64,000 bases of DNA from NCBI GenBank assembly GCA_030295235.1, contig AP026125.1:434001-498000 (forward strand), in the 5' to 3' direction. Within the stretch, counting starts at the first letter, position 1. Every line of letters starts with the position of its first letter. This DNA is from Fistulifera solaris. Its lineage: Eukaryota; Bacillariophyta; Bacillariophyceae; Naviculales; Stauroneidaceae. A program made the position numbers and the translations under genes. Under the pieces are notes generated by a model. That model was not told the DNA's origin and ran no database searches. It was given only the letters and a program-made list of their open reading frames with translations. This document shows positions 1 to 9,469 of the stretch, one piece after another.

Positions 1-950
1 TAGATGTCTACTCCCGCATTGTAAATACAAAAATCCGGGGTGTACCGCCGAATCGCTTTCTCAACAGCGTCTTCCAATGCTTGCATATAGTCATCATCTT
101 TCATACCATCCGGCAAACCGACGTCAATTGTCGAATGAGCTTTTAGCTGTGGATAGTTGGACTGACAGTGTAACGATAAAGTAATCAATCTTCCATGCAA
201 TGGTCCATTTTTGTCCCCGAATTGAGCCGTTCCATCTCCTTGATGAACATCACAGTCGACTACCAACACTCGTTGCTTGGGAGAACGTGCGCCGCGACCG
301 CCAGATCATTGAGAATGGTGTATCCAGCACCGCGGCTCATCGAAGCGTGATGCGTGCCACCGGCCACGTTGGCCGCTAGACCCCACTGACAGGCCAACTG
401 ACAGGCCAGTACCGTACCGGCAACTTCCAATACGGTCCGTTCGATCAATTCCGGCCGACTGGTTTGTTCTCGAAACCCGATGCGGCGACATTCTTCAACG
501 GTCAGTTGACCCTCCAAAAATCGTTCGACAAAGGTGGCATCAATCGGGCCCGACAGCCAGCCCGTCGCAAGCATGTCGTGGAAATCGAGTGGACGGAAGA
601 AGTGTGTATAATCTTGTACGAGAGAGTCTGTGAGCGCGTGTGCGATGCGGGCAAATTTGTTCATCTGTGAGCGGCGAAGAATGAGAGCGTGAATACCCAA
701 TGCTGCCAACATCAGGAGAACGCACCGGAAATGTGTGATTTTCGGGCCAATTAGCAAAGGAATAGTTTTCGTGATAAACCAGAGGAGCATGGACTTGATT
801 CTTGGCTGGATCCAGTCCAGGTCGAGAATACGCCAACTCGTGGGGCTGGAAAGACGAGAAGCGCCGTAGTCGAGAAATTTGCTTGCAAGTTTTCGGGGAG
901 AATGAATGAACGAAAGCGGCTGAAGACATGATAAGGGAGTAAAGCCTCAT
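1..950 (-). CDS. Histone deacetylase family protein, class IV-like (partial, runs off left edge)
   Basis: Zn-dependent deacetylase of the arginase/HDAC fold, which would remove acetyl groups from histone or other lysines. Exon 1 (950..726) ends in a stretch like other family N-termini (LVYHENYSFANWPENHTFP). A 61-nt intron (725..665, GTGCGT...ACAG) joins it to MNKFARI in exon 2. The catalytic His pair lies in AGGTHHA, followed by GAGYTILNDLAVAA and the metal-binding DCDVHQGDGTA (about plus 215-250). Reading from NDLAVAA to VLVVDCDVH needs a one-base change near 280-295, so one break is present. The C-terminal third lies outside the window. The GGTHHA form resembles bacterial-like class IV enzymes more than Rpd3/Hda1. 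The start at 950 is the first ATG. The N-terminus (SSAAF) could be a weak organelle signal, but this is uncertain. Divergent to the next gene. Confidence 0.85.
665..725 (-). other. Intron 1 of the HDAC gene
   Basis: GT-AG intron of 61 nt. Removing it joins HTFP directly to MNKFARI, which restores the usual HDAC N-terminal order (YH...HTFPMxKF). Confidence 0.8.
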
Positions 951-1315
951 GGTCGAGACAAGGCATCATCAACCTCACACAACACACAAGGGGAAAGTTT
1001 ATCATCATCGCAGAAACGCAAGAAAGGGCGAGGTAGAAAGGGGGGAATGACGTGGTTGTCCTAGCGGTACGTAAAAGGAAAACTTCAGGTTTCACGAAAT
1101 TGGGACAACTACTGCAGCGGTACTCAATGGTCGGAGTATCCGCAAATAATGAACAAGACACAACATCAAAACGTTCTGCTTTCTGCAAGCAACTAATGCC
1201 AATGATTATTTCATCTCCGTTTTATAGACTACTCCGTTTTCTCATCATTGAAAAGAACTGCTCCTTAATACACTTGAAAGGAGAAAAAACCGCATATTTT
1301 TTCAGAAAAGATGCT

Positions 1316-2298
1316 ATGGAAAGAAATTTTGAGATGATAAACATTCGCGGCACAAATCGTCGTTTTCTCGTCTCTGTCGTACTGGTGACCATGGCGATTG
1401 TCTTCTATTATTTGACATTTCGTCAAACACTACGTTCCATACCCACCAACGATATGGAAACCATTCAAACTAAAGTCGTGCTTCCGTCACCGCGCAACCG
1501 CACCGGTACTTGGATTGGCAACACCTGGATCCCACCAGCCGGTTGGCAATATCACACTCCCTGTGAATTGCGTCAATTGTATCGGGGAAAGAACATTATG
1601 TGGTTGGGTGATTCGACCGGCCGACGAACTGCCATGAATCTGTATGCCTTACTGCAGTGGAACCATTCCAACTTTCTCACGACGGAACTATCGTCGCCCC
1701 AATTGATCGATATCACCAGGCACGGTAGTTTTGAATGCGACCAATACACAGACGCACATGCTCGACCTACCATCTGTCGAACCTTGGACGGTGGCGGAAC
1801 GATCACTTTCGTGCCTCTCATGTGCCATAAGCACGTGGAACACTTTTTCAAAGCGAAGATACACTCAATATTACGCAGAACATGGATCTGATCGTCGTGG
1901 CACTCGGTATATGGGAAGTTTTGCGTCCTTGGGACTGCAAAGCCGACAATCGAACGCTGGAAAATATTACGTCGGCCGCGATTCATAGTGTATACCAGTT
2001 TGAACGTTCGACACACAAGAGGATCATATGGAGGACGAGTGGCTATCCCGATCACGGACCGAAGTCAACTGATGCCGTCACCAAAATCAATGAAATGGTC
2101 ATGGACATGATCGATCAAACTACAGAAGTCGATAATACACATTTTAGCTACCTCAACTGGGGTGGTGCTGTCCAACCACGGTCAAAACCAGGAGAGCGCA
2201 TCGCAGGGGATGTAAAAGCGCACTACGGACTCGAGCCCCGTCTCGTTCTGATTGAAATGATAACGAACCAGCTGCAAGAAGAAGGGTTCTTTGGTTGA
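1316..2298 (+). CDS. Type II membrane GDSL/PC-esterase-like protein
   Basis: Predicted about 327 aa. The first in-frame ATG before the membrane helix is at 1316. A short basic N-terminus is followed by one membrane segment (RRFLVSVVLVTMAIVFYYL, residues about 17-35), then a lumenal/extracellular domain. Motifs are IMWLGDSTGRR, the block I Ser of the GDSL/SGNH type, and a C-terminal His in GDVKAHYG. Together with the conserved NTW.P.GWQYH region this resembles PC-esterase/CAS1-like O-acyl-transferases or esterases that act on cell-surface glycans. A frame change lies in a T5 run at 1844-1848: HVEHFF continues as QSEDTLNITQNMDLIVV one frame over, so one T appears missing. Exact substrate is unknown. 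Divergently transcribed from the HDAC gene, with 365 bp between starts. Confidence 0.7.
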
Positions 2299-2427
2299 AA
2301 TCATTTGGTTTTCGTAGTCAAGAGCTACATTTGCAGAACAACAACTCGACTTATCGTTTATATGAGGCGGAAGGTGGTGCTACGTTACGCTGTGATGCAG
2401 TAAAACGGTTAAAGTTGGGAGCAATAG

Positions 2428-2449
2428 CAAATGTAAATATTTACATTTG
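2428..2449. repeat. Perfect 22-bp palindrome
   Basis: Both halves are exact inverted copies (11 bp CAAATGTAAAT and its complement) with no loop. It lies about 130 bp after the stop of the esterase-like gene, so it may be a dimeric protein binding site or part of a 3' end signal. Function unknown. Confidence 0.75.
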
Positions 2450-2728
2450 ACAAAGAATCAGAGTCAATAAGTTAAATTATTGATTTACAATCATGGATCG
2501 AAAACAGTCTACGCCTCTCCTTGTTATTTCATGTTTGATATTCAGGACTGAAATATTGACGTCGAGGAGGCTTTTTCCGCCAAAGTGTGAGCCTTGACGA
2601 GAAAATGATGAAATGAAACAATGTATTTAATACCAATTCACTGCTTCACCAACATCAGTTATGATAACATCGACACAAGCACAATTTATAAATCTAGCGA
2701 TTAGTATTAAACACTAATTGGAACGTCG

Positions 2729-2737
2729 TACCTGGTA
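2729..2737 (+). promoter_or_regulatory. TACCTGGTA motif 1
   Basis: TACCTGGTA followed by CT and TGTTC, about 285 bp upstream of the APH-fold gene start. Confidence 0.45.
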
Positions 2738-3022
2738 CTTGTTCATCGCTGAAAAAGCACTGAGATTTTCCGGGACTGAAGTCAAGTTGAGTCGGAATTA
2801 TAGTAATTCTAGCCTTAAGCGAACAGTAGCAACTCCAGGCTAGGACAAAACGAAACAATAAGAATCACAAAAACATTTTTTCGCAATCCGTTTTGTTAAG
2901 ACCTAAATGCTTTTCCAATAGATGATAGAATCTTTTGTGCTATACGATCGCCAACAATGAACTTTGAAAAAATAGTCATGCGCGGATGATTAGCGTGGCT
3001 GTAGAAAGGTTGAATAATAAGA

Positions 3023-4344
3023 ATGAGCGAACCAGCAACACACGATGTCTCTGCTTCATCATCGTGCGCCGCAGACGACAGCAATCTCCCTGGCTTCATC
3101 GCAAAAGCGTTGTACGAGCTGTGGAATCTCCCTGAACGCATCGACAACGAAAGAGTGTTTCGAATTGTGCATATACCCGTATCAGCTCAACAAAAGTATG
3201 GATTCTGCAAGTGCCGCCCTGTGAAAACAGAGCCTGGGCACCCGCTCTCGAAGAGGGTAATCATCACATTGTCATAAGATTATGGAAGAGCAGCGGCACA
3301 TGGTGGAACTGTAACACTGCATCCACTCAAAAAATACAGCACTTGGCACTTTCCGAAGTCACGACCTATCGGATCGCCCATCGACTGTTGTCGTTGGAGT
3401 TACGGATCCCTTGTGTCTTACATTTCGAGGCCACTCCCCAACCGTGGGCCATTTTCGAATGTGTCGGTCCTTACTCAAAGCAAGGCATTTCTTGGGATAC
3501 ATCGTTTCTGGATTCCATGATTCACGTTCGTCACGAATTTGGTTTCGACGAACCGCATCCGCGGTGGGGGCGATTGCCCGTGGAATCATGTGAACAATAC
3601 GGCGATTTGTTGCTACAGCAAGTGGTGATACCATTACACCGTCAGTGGCAAAGTCAAAGCCACAAGGATGCAACGGGCTTGTTCGGTTTTGCGAAGGAAA
3701 ACTCGACGCCTGGATTGCTGTATAGTGATATGATTCAAACGTATCAGCAGTTGTTAAACGACGTTGTGCTTCCCAATATAAGTCATCAAAGACCCTTTAT
3801 ACAGAATGCAATCGTATTGCTACAACAAGCTGTAAAGCGTTTAGAAATGGAAGCAGCGAAACACGGACTCATGAAAGTACAAGACTCCCCTACTTTTCCG
3901 TTCTGTGTACCTTGTCATATGGACTTGCAGCCTCAAAATCTAATGTTTGCCTCTTCTGATCTAGCCGCACAGCCAAGCATTGTATCGGTCCTGGATTGGG
4001 AGGATGCGGCCTATGCGGATTGTCGATTCGAACTGCTCATGATCGGACGGAAAGTTATGGCCCATCGACAGCAAGCGGACCGTATTTGGAATTCGTACGA
4101 AGAAATCATGGGCATAGTTTTGGGTCCCATTGAGCCGTGGCTCCGTCTAGAAACAACGCACAGTTTGGTATCACTGCTGTTGCAAGTAATAGCAGGAGGA
4201 GGAAAGAAGTCGTGGGAGCAGCTGCCGGATCTTCAGCAAAAGATAGTTCGAGAATTTAAACGACTGGAGGGATTGGGATGGGAGCTTTGTTCCAACATCC
4301 AAAACGAGATCCTTTTCGATTTCGCGAATTGTGAGCGAGAGTAG
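3023..4344 (+). CDS. APH-fold small-molecule kinase (choline/ethanolamine kinase-like)
   Basis: About 440 aa once one frame break is bridged. The catalytic loop HMDLQPQNLMF (with Asp and Asn) and the metal-binding VLDWEDAAYADCRFEL are typical of the aminoglycoside phosphotransferase/choline kinase superfamily. The N-lobe runs through NERVFRI and HHIVIRLW, with the expected positions of beta-strand residues. Reading must change frame by one base near 3245-3255 (HPLS... to EGNHHIVIRL). The broken frame then stops at once, which supports a missing base more than a genuine stop. Substrate is not certain: choline or ethanolamine (Kennedy pathway) fits the length and the middle region (PWAIFECVGP), but fructosamine- or homoserine-type kinases share these motifs. 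Confidence 0.7.
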
Positions 4345-4367
4345 GTGACTCTATTTCAAAACCGCTC

Positions 4368-6128
4368 TTATCCTTTAGCTTCTATTCTACTTTCGTCCTC
4401 GCCAGACGCTTCATCAGCTGTGACATGAGGAGGAGACACCACATTTCTTGCAGCTGCCGAGTGCTCCTCTTTTGTTAATTGGAACAAGATCTTTTTCAAG
4501 TAGTGGGCTATTTCAGCTGCTGTGGCTCGCTCTTTTGGATCGGCTCTAAAACATAGCTTAATAGCGTGTCGAATAGCGACTGCTGCTGGATCAGTGGTTT
4601 TGTCATAGGGGGGTGGTATTACTGGCGGTGTGCCAGCTGCAACGATGGCTCGTACTTCTTTCAATCGCTCCGGTTTCATTTTTCCTCTCGGTGAATGTGT
4701 GGTCAGGGTATGGAAAAGAATATTACCAAGTGCATATACGTCAACCTTTTCATCGACAAGAATGTCGTTGGTAGTAACATTCATTTCCTCCGGAGCTCTC
4801 CACCACGGTTCATGGAGACGTGCTGGAAAGCCGCACGTTTCATTAGTTTCGGGATCATAATGTAAGAATTCCGCAATGTTAAAGTCATTCAGTTTCGGTT
4901 TTCCACCTTCAAAGAGAGCGACGTTTCGCGGATTGATATCATAGTGAGCTAATGTAGGAACCGTGTCAGAATCGATACCGTGGACATCGGCTAAGCCGAC
5001 AGCCACACTCGTCGCCATTTTTAGTTTCATGAGATAGGCTTGTGGAGTTTGGTCATGTCCGCGAAGCCGGCGGTTGAATACTTCTAACGATTGAACACCT
5101 TCGTAGGGAAAGTTCGCCAGTTCGTTAATGGCGGAATTACCACAGGCACCGTAGACATCGACCACGAAAGGACTTCGTGTCAATCGCTCCATTGCCACGG
5201 CATCTCTACGATGGAGCTCATAATACTCGCGTTTGTATTCACGCTCAATGCGCAGCGTTTTCAATACCAGAGATTCCGTAGGAACATCCTTGTCGTAACT
5301 CCTTCGATCCAACCGCCACGTCGTTCGAAACCATCCTTCACCCAAGACCGTCAGTTCCTCTTCGAGATCCATAGATTTCTTGAAAACTTCCGGTAAGGCG
5401 GCATGCAACTGCAGCTCGTGTAAATTGTTGCAAGTAGGAAAGGATTTCGTTTGCCATTCCGCCCGTGGCTGACATCGACTCGTCGTATAGTCGATGGGTT
5501 GCCAGTCATCGAGCGCATCGTTTTCGTAGGATCGTAAGGAATGCATCATGGTTTCGTCCACTTGATACGATTGACCCAAGGGAGCAGACGCATCCCAAAC
5601 GCCTACCAAATAGTGAACCCGTGAGGAGGCGACGCGATCTTTGGGATGGCTGCTCCACCACGAAAATACCGTGGCTCGATTCGAGCTTGTTTTTCGTAAC
5701 TGAGGAATTCCTCGTGTATCCTCCATGGCACTCGACCACCACCAATACAGCGAAACTGTACTCATCACCAGTGAACACACGGTTGAGATGAGCAGAATGA
5801 GAATTAATAGACTCGCCAGAGTCCATTTTCGGGGTCGACACAATTGCCATCGACGTCGACTCGTGTCACCGGGTGATACGGACGTTCGGTGGGTCGGTGT
5901 GCCCTGGATTGATGCGATAGAAGGAGACGAGGATGGTGATGCGGAAAAGAATAAATTTTTGGCGTGTCTTTGGCGTACACCTCGAGCATTGGGTGTCGTC
6001 GACACTGGGGAGATGTCTGTTTTGTTGAGTGTTTTGGTGGGATCCTCCGTATCCTCGATTTTCTTCTCGCCGTAGGAGCTATCTCCGTCCGATTTTATGT
6101 TCTTCTGCGATTGACTACTCCGGAACAT
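4368..6128 (-). CDS. Membrane-anchored protein kinase with HYD/DFN motifs
   Basis: 586 aa from the ATG at 6128 (a longer frame upstream has no ATG). Residues 1-100 are basic and Ser/Thr-rich. One membrane helix (about residues 100-135, WTLASLLILILLISTVCSL then VMSTVSLYWWW) precedes a spacer with four or more Cys. The kinase domain covers about residues 270-560: glycine loop LGEGWFRTTW, VAIK-like Lys in LVLKTL, catalytic loop HYDINPRN (Tyr replaces Arg of HRD; Asp and Asn are kept), DFN in place of DFG, and APEEM as the APE motif. The catalytic residues are present, so it is probably active. Predicted topology by the positive-inside rule puts the kinase domain in the lumen or outside the cell, which is unusual. 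No close named family recognised. Convergent with the APH-fold gene, 24 bp apart. Confidence 0.75.
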   Translation of the reverse strand: MFRSSQSQKNIKSDGDSSYGEKKIEDTEDPTKTLNKTDISPVSTTPNARGVRQRHAKNLFFSASPSSSPSIASIQGTPTHRTSVSPGDTSRRRWQLCRPRKWTLASLLILILLISTVCSLVMSTVSLYWWWSSAMEDTRGIPQLRKTSSNRATVFSWWSSHPKDRVASSRVHYLVGVWDASAPLGQSYQVDETMMHSLRSYENDALDDWQPIDYTTSRCQPRAEWQTKSFPTCNNLHELQLHAALPEVFKKSMDLEEELTVLGEGWFRTTWRLDRRSYDKDVPTESLVLKTLRIEREYKREYYELHRRDAVAMERLTRSPFVVDVYGACGNSAINELANFPYEGVQSLEVFNRRLRGHDQTPQAYLMKLKMATSVAVGLADVHGIDSDTVPTLAHYDINPRNVALFEGGKPKLNDFNIAEFLHYDPETNETCGFPARLHEPWWRAPEEMNVTTNDILVDEKVDVYALGNILFHTLTTHSPRGKMKPERLKEVRAIVAAGTPPVIPPPYDKTTDPAAVAIRHAIKLCFRADPKERATAAEIAHYLKKILFQLTKEEHSAAARNVVSPPHVTADEASGEDESRIEAKG

Positions 6129-6775
6129 TTTGTTCTTTAAAAGTCTTTCTGCAGCGAGACCACGTTTTGTGCGAAAATGGGTGCGATGGAGGCGCAATTG
6201 GCGGATATTATTGGGAGAAAAATAAGTGCGCTTTACAAGCAACGCCGCTTTGCTCAGACCTACGTAAAGCTTACTTTGAGCCTGTTTTCGTAGCGAAAAC
6301 TGCTGTTTGTAAATGTTCACCGATTGCTTTGCTTACAAAATGTTGTAAATGAATAATTGTTAGTACAAAGTATACTGTAGGCGTTCCTTTTGTAAAAAAG
6401 TTCGGGACGGCAAAATGTCGATCGAGCAATCGTTATTCGAGGTGGAAAAACGGGAGCCTTGCAGAACACGTGTGGCTTTGGTCGTTGCCGTTTTAGTATA
6501 TGTTCCAAATGTACATTCTAATCTGATCTGGTTCTCAAACGTGTAATACAAGGTGCTCGTTTAGGGGATCTAACGGTAACAAACTTTCTCTTTATTTCCG
6601 TTCACTTGTACAAAAATGTAAGGACTTGACCTCGGCCGGCGCAAATAGGCGAGGGGAAGTCGGAGCTGTCGATGATCGCTCCGCACTTCGCACTTTCGCT
6701 TTTGCGAAAATCAATTGAAGCGACAACAAAAGTCTATCTTTTCATTCTTTTACCTCGACTTCACATTCGTTAATC

Positions 6776-7230
6776 ATGGCTGATTCAGGAACAGGAATTA
6801 AAGAACTCATGGCCGCGGAAACGCGAGCATCTCAAATTGTCGCCGAAGCACGAACTGGTACGTTGACGAAATTGCTTCGCTCGTTGCCGTACTGTTACAC
6901 GTTTCGCCTCACGACACTTTCTTTCAAACAGGACGAGGCGATCGCATGAAGCAAGCCAAAGTGGAGGCACAGAGCTTGATTGACGCTTATCGGGGTGAAA
7001 AGCAAGAGGAATTTAACAACATGGTACTTTCGACGGGCGGGTCGCAGGGAAATGCTTCGGCCAAACTCCAGGCCGAGACGGCCAAAGAAATTAAGGCGAT
7101 GGAAGCAAGCTTTCAAAAGAATGCACAAAAGGCTATTGATGTATTGCTCAGCAAGTGCTGTGAAGTGTCTTTAGAAGTTCCGACCGCACGAGTTCGTTCG
7201 ACGCAAAAGAACGCGGGTGTTGTTTCTTAA
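6776..7230 (+). CDS. VMA10: V-type H+-ATPase subunit G
   Basis: 126 aa from exons 6776..6857 and 6932..7230, separated by a 74-nt GT-AG intron. Subunit G is part of the peripheral stator (with E) of the V1 sector, which couples ATP hydrolysis to acidification of vacuoles and secretory compartments, including silica deposition vesicles in diatoms. The N-terminal pattern GIKELMAAETRASQIVAEAR followed by RGDRMKQAKVEAQSLIDAYR is diagnostic of the family; the rest is a long amphipathic helix ending in a tail. Length matches the usual 110-120 aa. Divergent from the kinase gene, with about 650 bp between the starts. Confidence 0.93.
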
Positions 7231-7768
7231 TGATATTATCTAGAGAGTCGGATATTCTATTTTCCATGCACGCGAGATGGGAGTAACGTGAGTTTTTAGT
7301 AGTCGTCTTTTCGCGAACAAAAGAACGTATGATATTATAGAGCAGCGCTATTTTTCCTGCATCTCTCGTTTGGAACAACGATTCGCGTTATTTCATCATT
7401 TAGTCTTGAATTCTGTGACCGAGGGTGCTATCTAAGCAGATCAACCGTGTTATCCTTGTTATTGTGTGCGGCTTGTCGCGAAAATAAATCTGCAGTTTAA
7501 CAATTGCAACGACCTGCGGTTCGTACGCTCAACGTTAACAGCGTTCACAGTCTGAGAAGATGCTAAATCTAATCCCCTATTTCCACCCTCGAAAGTTATT
7601 TTTGAAAGGATCTTATTGAACTAAAAGGTTCTAAATTGATAAAACGCGAAAAAACACAGAATTAACTTTTACTCTTAAGCATCCGAAGGCGTATAGTGCT
7701 GTGGATCATTGTTATGAACAATAATATAGAATCCCTGAGGTGAGCATATAGCCTTAATTGAGGCGAAA
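7231..7768. other. Intergenic region, 538 bp
   Basis: Holds the 3' ends of the V-ATPase G and cysteine synthase genes, which converge here. No further gene, RNA or clear repeat seen. Confidence 0.5.
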
Positions 7769-8825
7769 TCATCCCCTCGATGTCGCAAAACCAAATTCCG
7801 TATTATCAAAAGGTTCCGGCAAGGGCTGCTTGGTAAGTGCCTCTGCTTTGGTTTTGGTTTGTGCAAACATTGGATGGGTGAAATACCGTTCACCAAAGGA
7901 AGGAATAATGCAGACTGCTATCTTGTCTTTGTTTTCAGGACGCGAGCAAACTTGCACCGCAGCCTCCACAATGGCCCCCGACGAAACTCCGGTTGGTAAC
8001 CCCATCATCCACAACTTGAGCGTCATTTCTTCGGCTTTACTCGAGTGCACCGCAACAACTTCATCCAAAAGATCAATATCCAAAACCTCAGGAACTAAAC
8101 CCGCTCCTATCCCTTGTATCCTGTGAGGTCCTTGGGGTCCGATCTTAGTTCCGCCTCGAGCTTCCGTAATCAGCATTTGCTCTTGTGGTTCGACTGCTAC
8201 TGTATACAACTCCGGCATCAGTGGCGGGCAGTCGAATTCTGTGCATCCCTTGATGTACTGCGATACACCCGTGACAGTTCCCCCGGTCCCAACTCCGGCC
8301 ACAAAAATGTCAATCGTACCATCCGTATCACGCCAGGTTTCCGGTCCTGTCGTCTTTCGGTGGATCGCCGGGTTGGCGGGGTTGACAAATTGATGAGCAT
8401 GACACCTTTCTCGCCCGACTCTTGCAAGATTTCGTTGGCCTTGGCCAATGCCCCGTGTACCATGGTTTCTTTGGGTGTCAAGACGACTTCGCCCCCCAAC
8501 GCCAGTAGCATCATGCGCCTTTCGACGCTCATGGTTTCCGGCATGGTGAGAATGCAACGGTAGCCGCGTTCGCGGGCAATAAACGCGAGAGCAATGCCGG
8601 TGTTGCCCGAAGTCGCCTCCACGAGAACGGATTTGCCCGGAATGAGGAGGCCGTCTTTTCAGCTTGATCAATCATGCTTTTGCCCAAACGATCCTTGACG
8701 GAACTGCAAGGTTCGAGGGATTCCATCTTGCCCAGGAGAGTAGCATTGTGATTCGGAACGAGGCTGGAAAGATCGATCAAGGGAGTGCCACCGACCAAGT
8801 CGGAAGGACGAGCCTCTACGCGCAT
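7769..8825 (-). CDS. cysK: Cysteine synthase (O-acetylserine (thiol)lyase)
   Basis: About 352 aa. It makes cysteine from O-acetylserine and sulfide, with PLP. Visible motifs: LVGGTPLIDL at the start, the PLP Lys in SSVKDRLG, the substrate/PLP loop EATSGNTGIALAF, QFVNPANPAIH, and the PLP phosphate loop GVGTGGTVTGV. The C-terminal region is VSSGA followed by the usual helices. Two one-base frame breaks are needed, one in an A4 run (plus 8656-8659, AEK to DGLLIPGK) and one near 8385-8395 (GVMLI to QFVNPANP). The start at 8825 gives a normal cytosolic N-terminus without a clear transit peptide. Divergent to the GT41 gene; a 9-bp inverted repeat lies just upstream. Confidence 0.9.
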
Positions 8826-8890
8826 ATTTTGAGAAGGATGATTTATGTTAATGTTTTCACTGTTGTTGCGAGACGCTAAAATATAATGGG

Positions 8891-8918
8891 AACATGATCC
8901 TCATTTTATGATCATGTT
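8891..8918. repeat. 9-bp inverted repeat with 10-nt spacer
   Basis: AACATGATC and its exact complement GATCATGTT, about 65 bp upstream of the cysteine synthase start. It could form a hairpin in the 5' UTR or bind a dimeric regulator. Confidence 0.55.
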
Positions 8919-9151
8919 TCACACGATCCTTTGAGAAGCACTGAACGGGATGCATGAGAACACCCGATAAGTTTGTTTTCAACCGAGCGTTTTAGATGAT
9001 GAGCTACCACGAATCGATTGTGGCTTTCAACAAAGATAATGGCACAGTAGCCTTGTTAAAAAGTTCTCGTTACGCTCGTGTAAATTTTTAGTTGCTGCGA
9101 AATGACGAGAGCATTTTTTGTAAATACAAGTAAAATGCCTTTATTTACTGG

Positions 9152-9160
9152 TACCAGGTA
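9152..9160 (+). promoter_or_regulatory. TACCAGGTA motif 2
   Basis: TACCAGGTA, the reverse complement form, then TCG and TGTTTTC; about 310 bp upstream of the GT41 gene. Confidence 0.45.
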
Positions 9161-9469
9161 TCGTGTTTTCTCAGCTTATTTTCATCATCCAGTAATAACG
9201 TGTTCGGTACCGGAAGGTCACCTAATTGGTAAACAACACGCTTTTTGCTTAATTGTCATTTCTATGACACTGAACCAGAAAGTACCCTGGTTGAGTGCTT
9301 GCTGTCTCATTCATCATGATCGCAACCCTGCTTGCCGACATTCTCAACAGAAGCAAACAATACTCCTCAACTAACAATCCGTTTTCAACTTGCAACCTAG
9401 CAATAGATACCTCTGGTTCTCCCACGACATAGGTATAGGACGGTAGCTTGCAACACATTCGCTGGAAAG

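Larger units (their letters stand above)
2299..3022. other. Intergenic region, 724 bp
   Basis: No convincing coding region. It holds a perfect 22-bp palindrome (2428-2449) and one copy of the TACCTGGTA motif (2729-2737). The small reverse ORF at 2896-3147 overlaps the start of the next gene and has no recognisable content. Confidence 0.6.
8826..9469. other. Divergent promoter region, 644 bp
   Basis: Shared upstream region of the cysteine synthase (reverse) and GT41 (forward) genes. It holds the inverted repeat at 8891-8918 and a TACCAGGTA motif at 9152-9160. Short ORFs here carry no recognisable protein. Confidence 0.5.

Noticed and set aside
7769-8825. Cysteine synthase as a pseudogene
   Set aside because: Two breaks lie close to short homopolymers or need just one base, all catalytic motifs are kept, and the same type of break is found across unrelated essential genes in the window.
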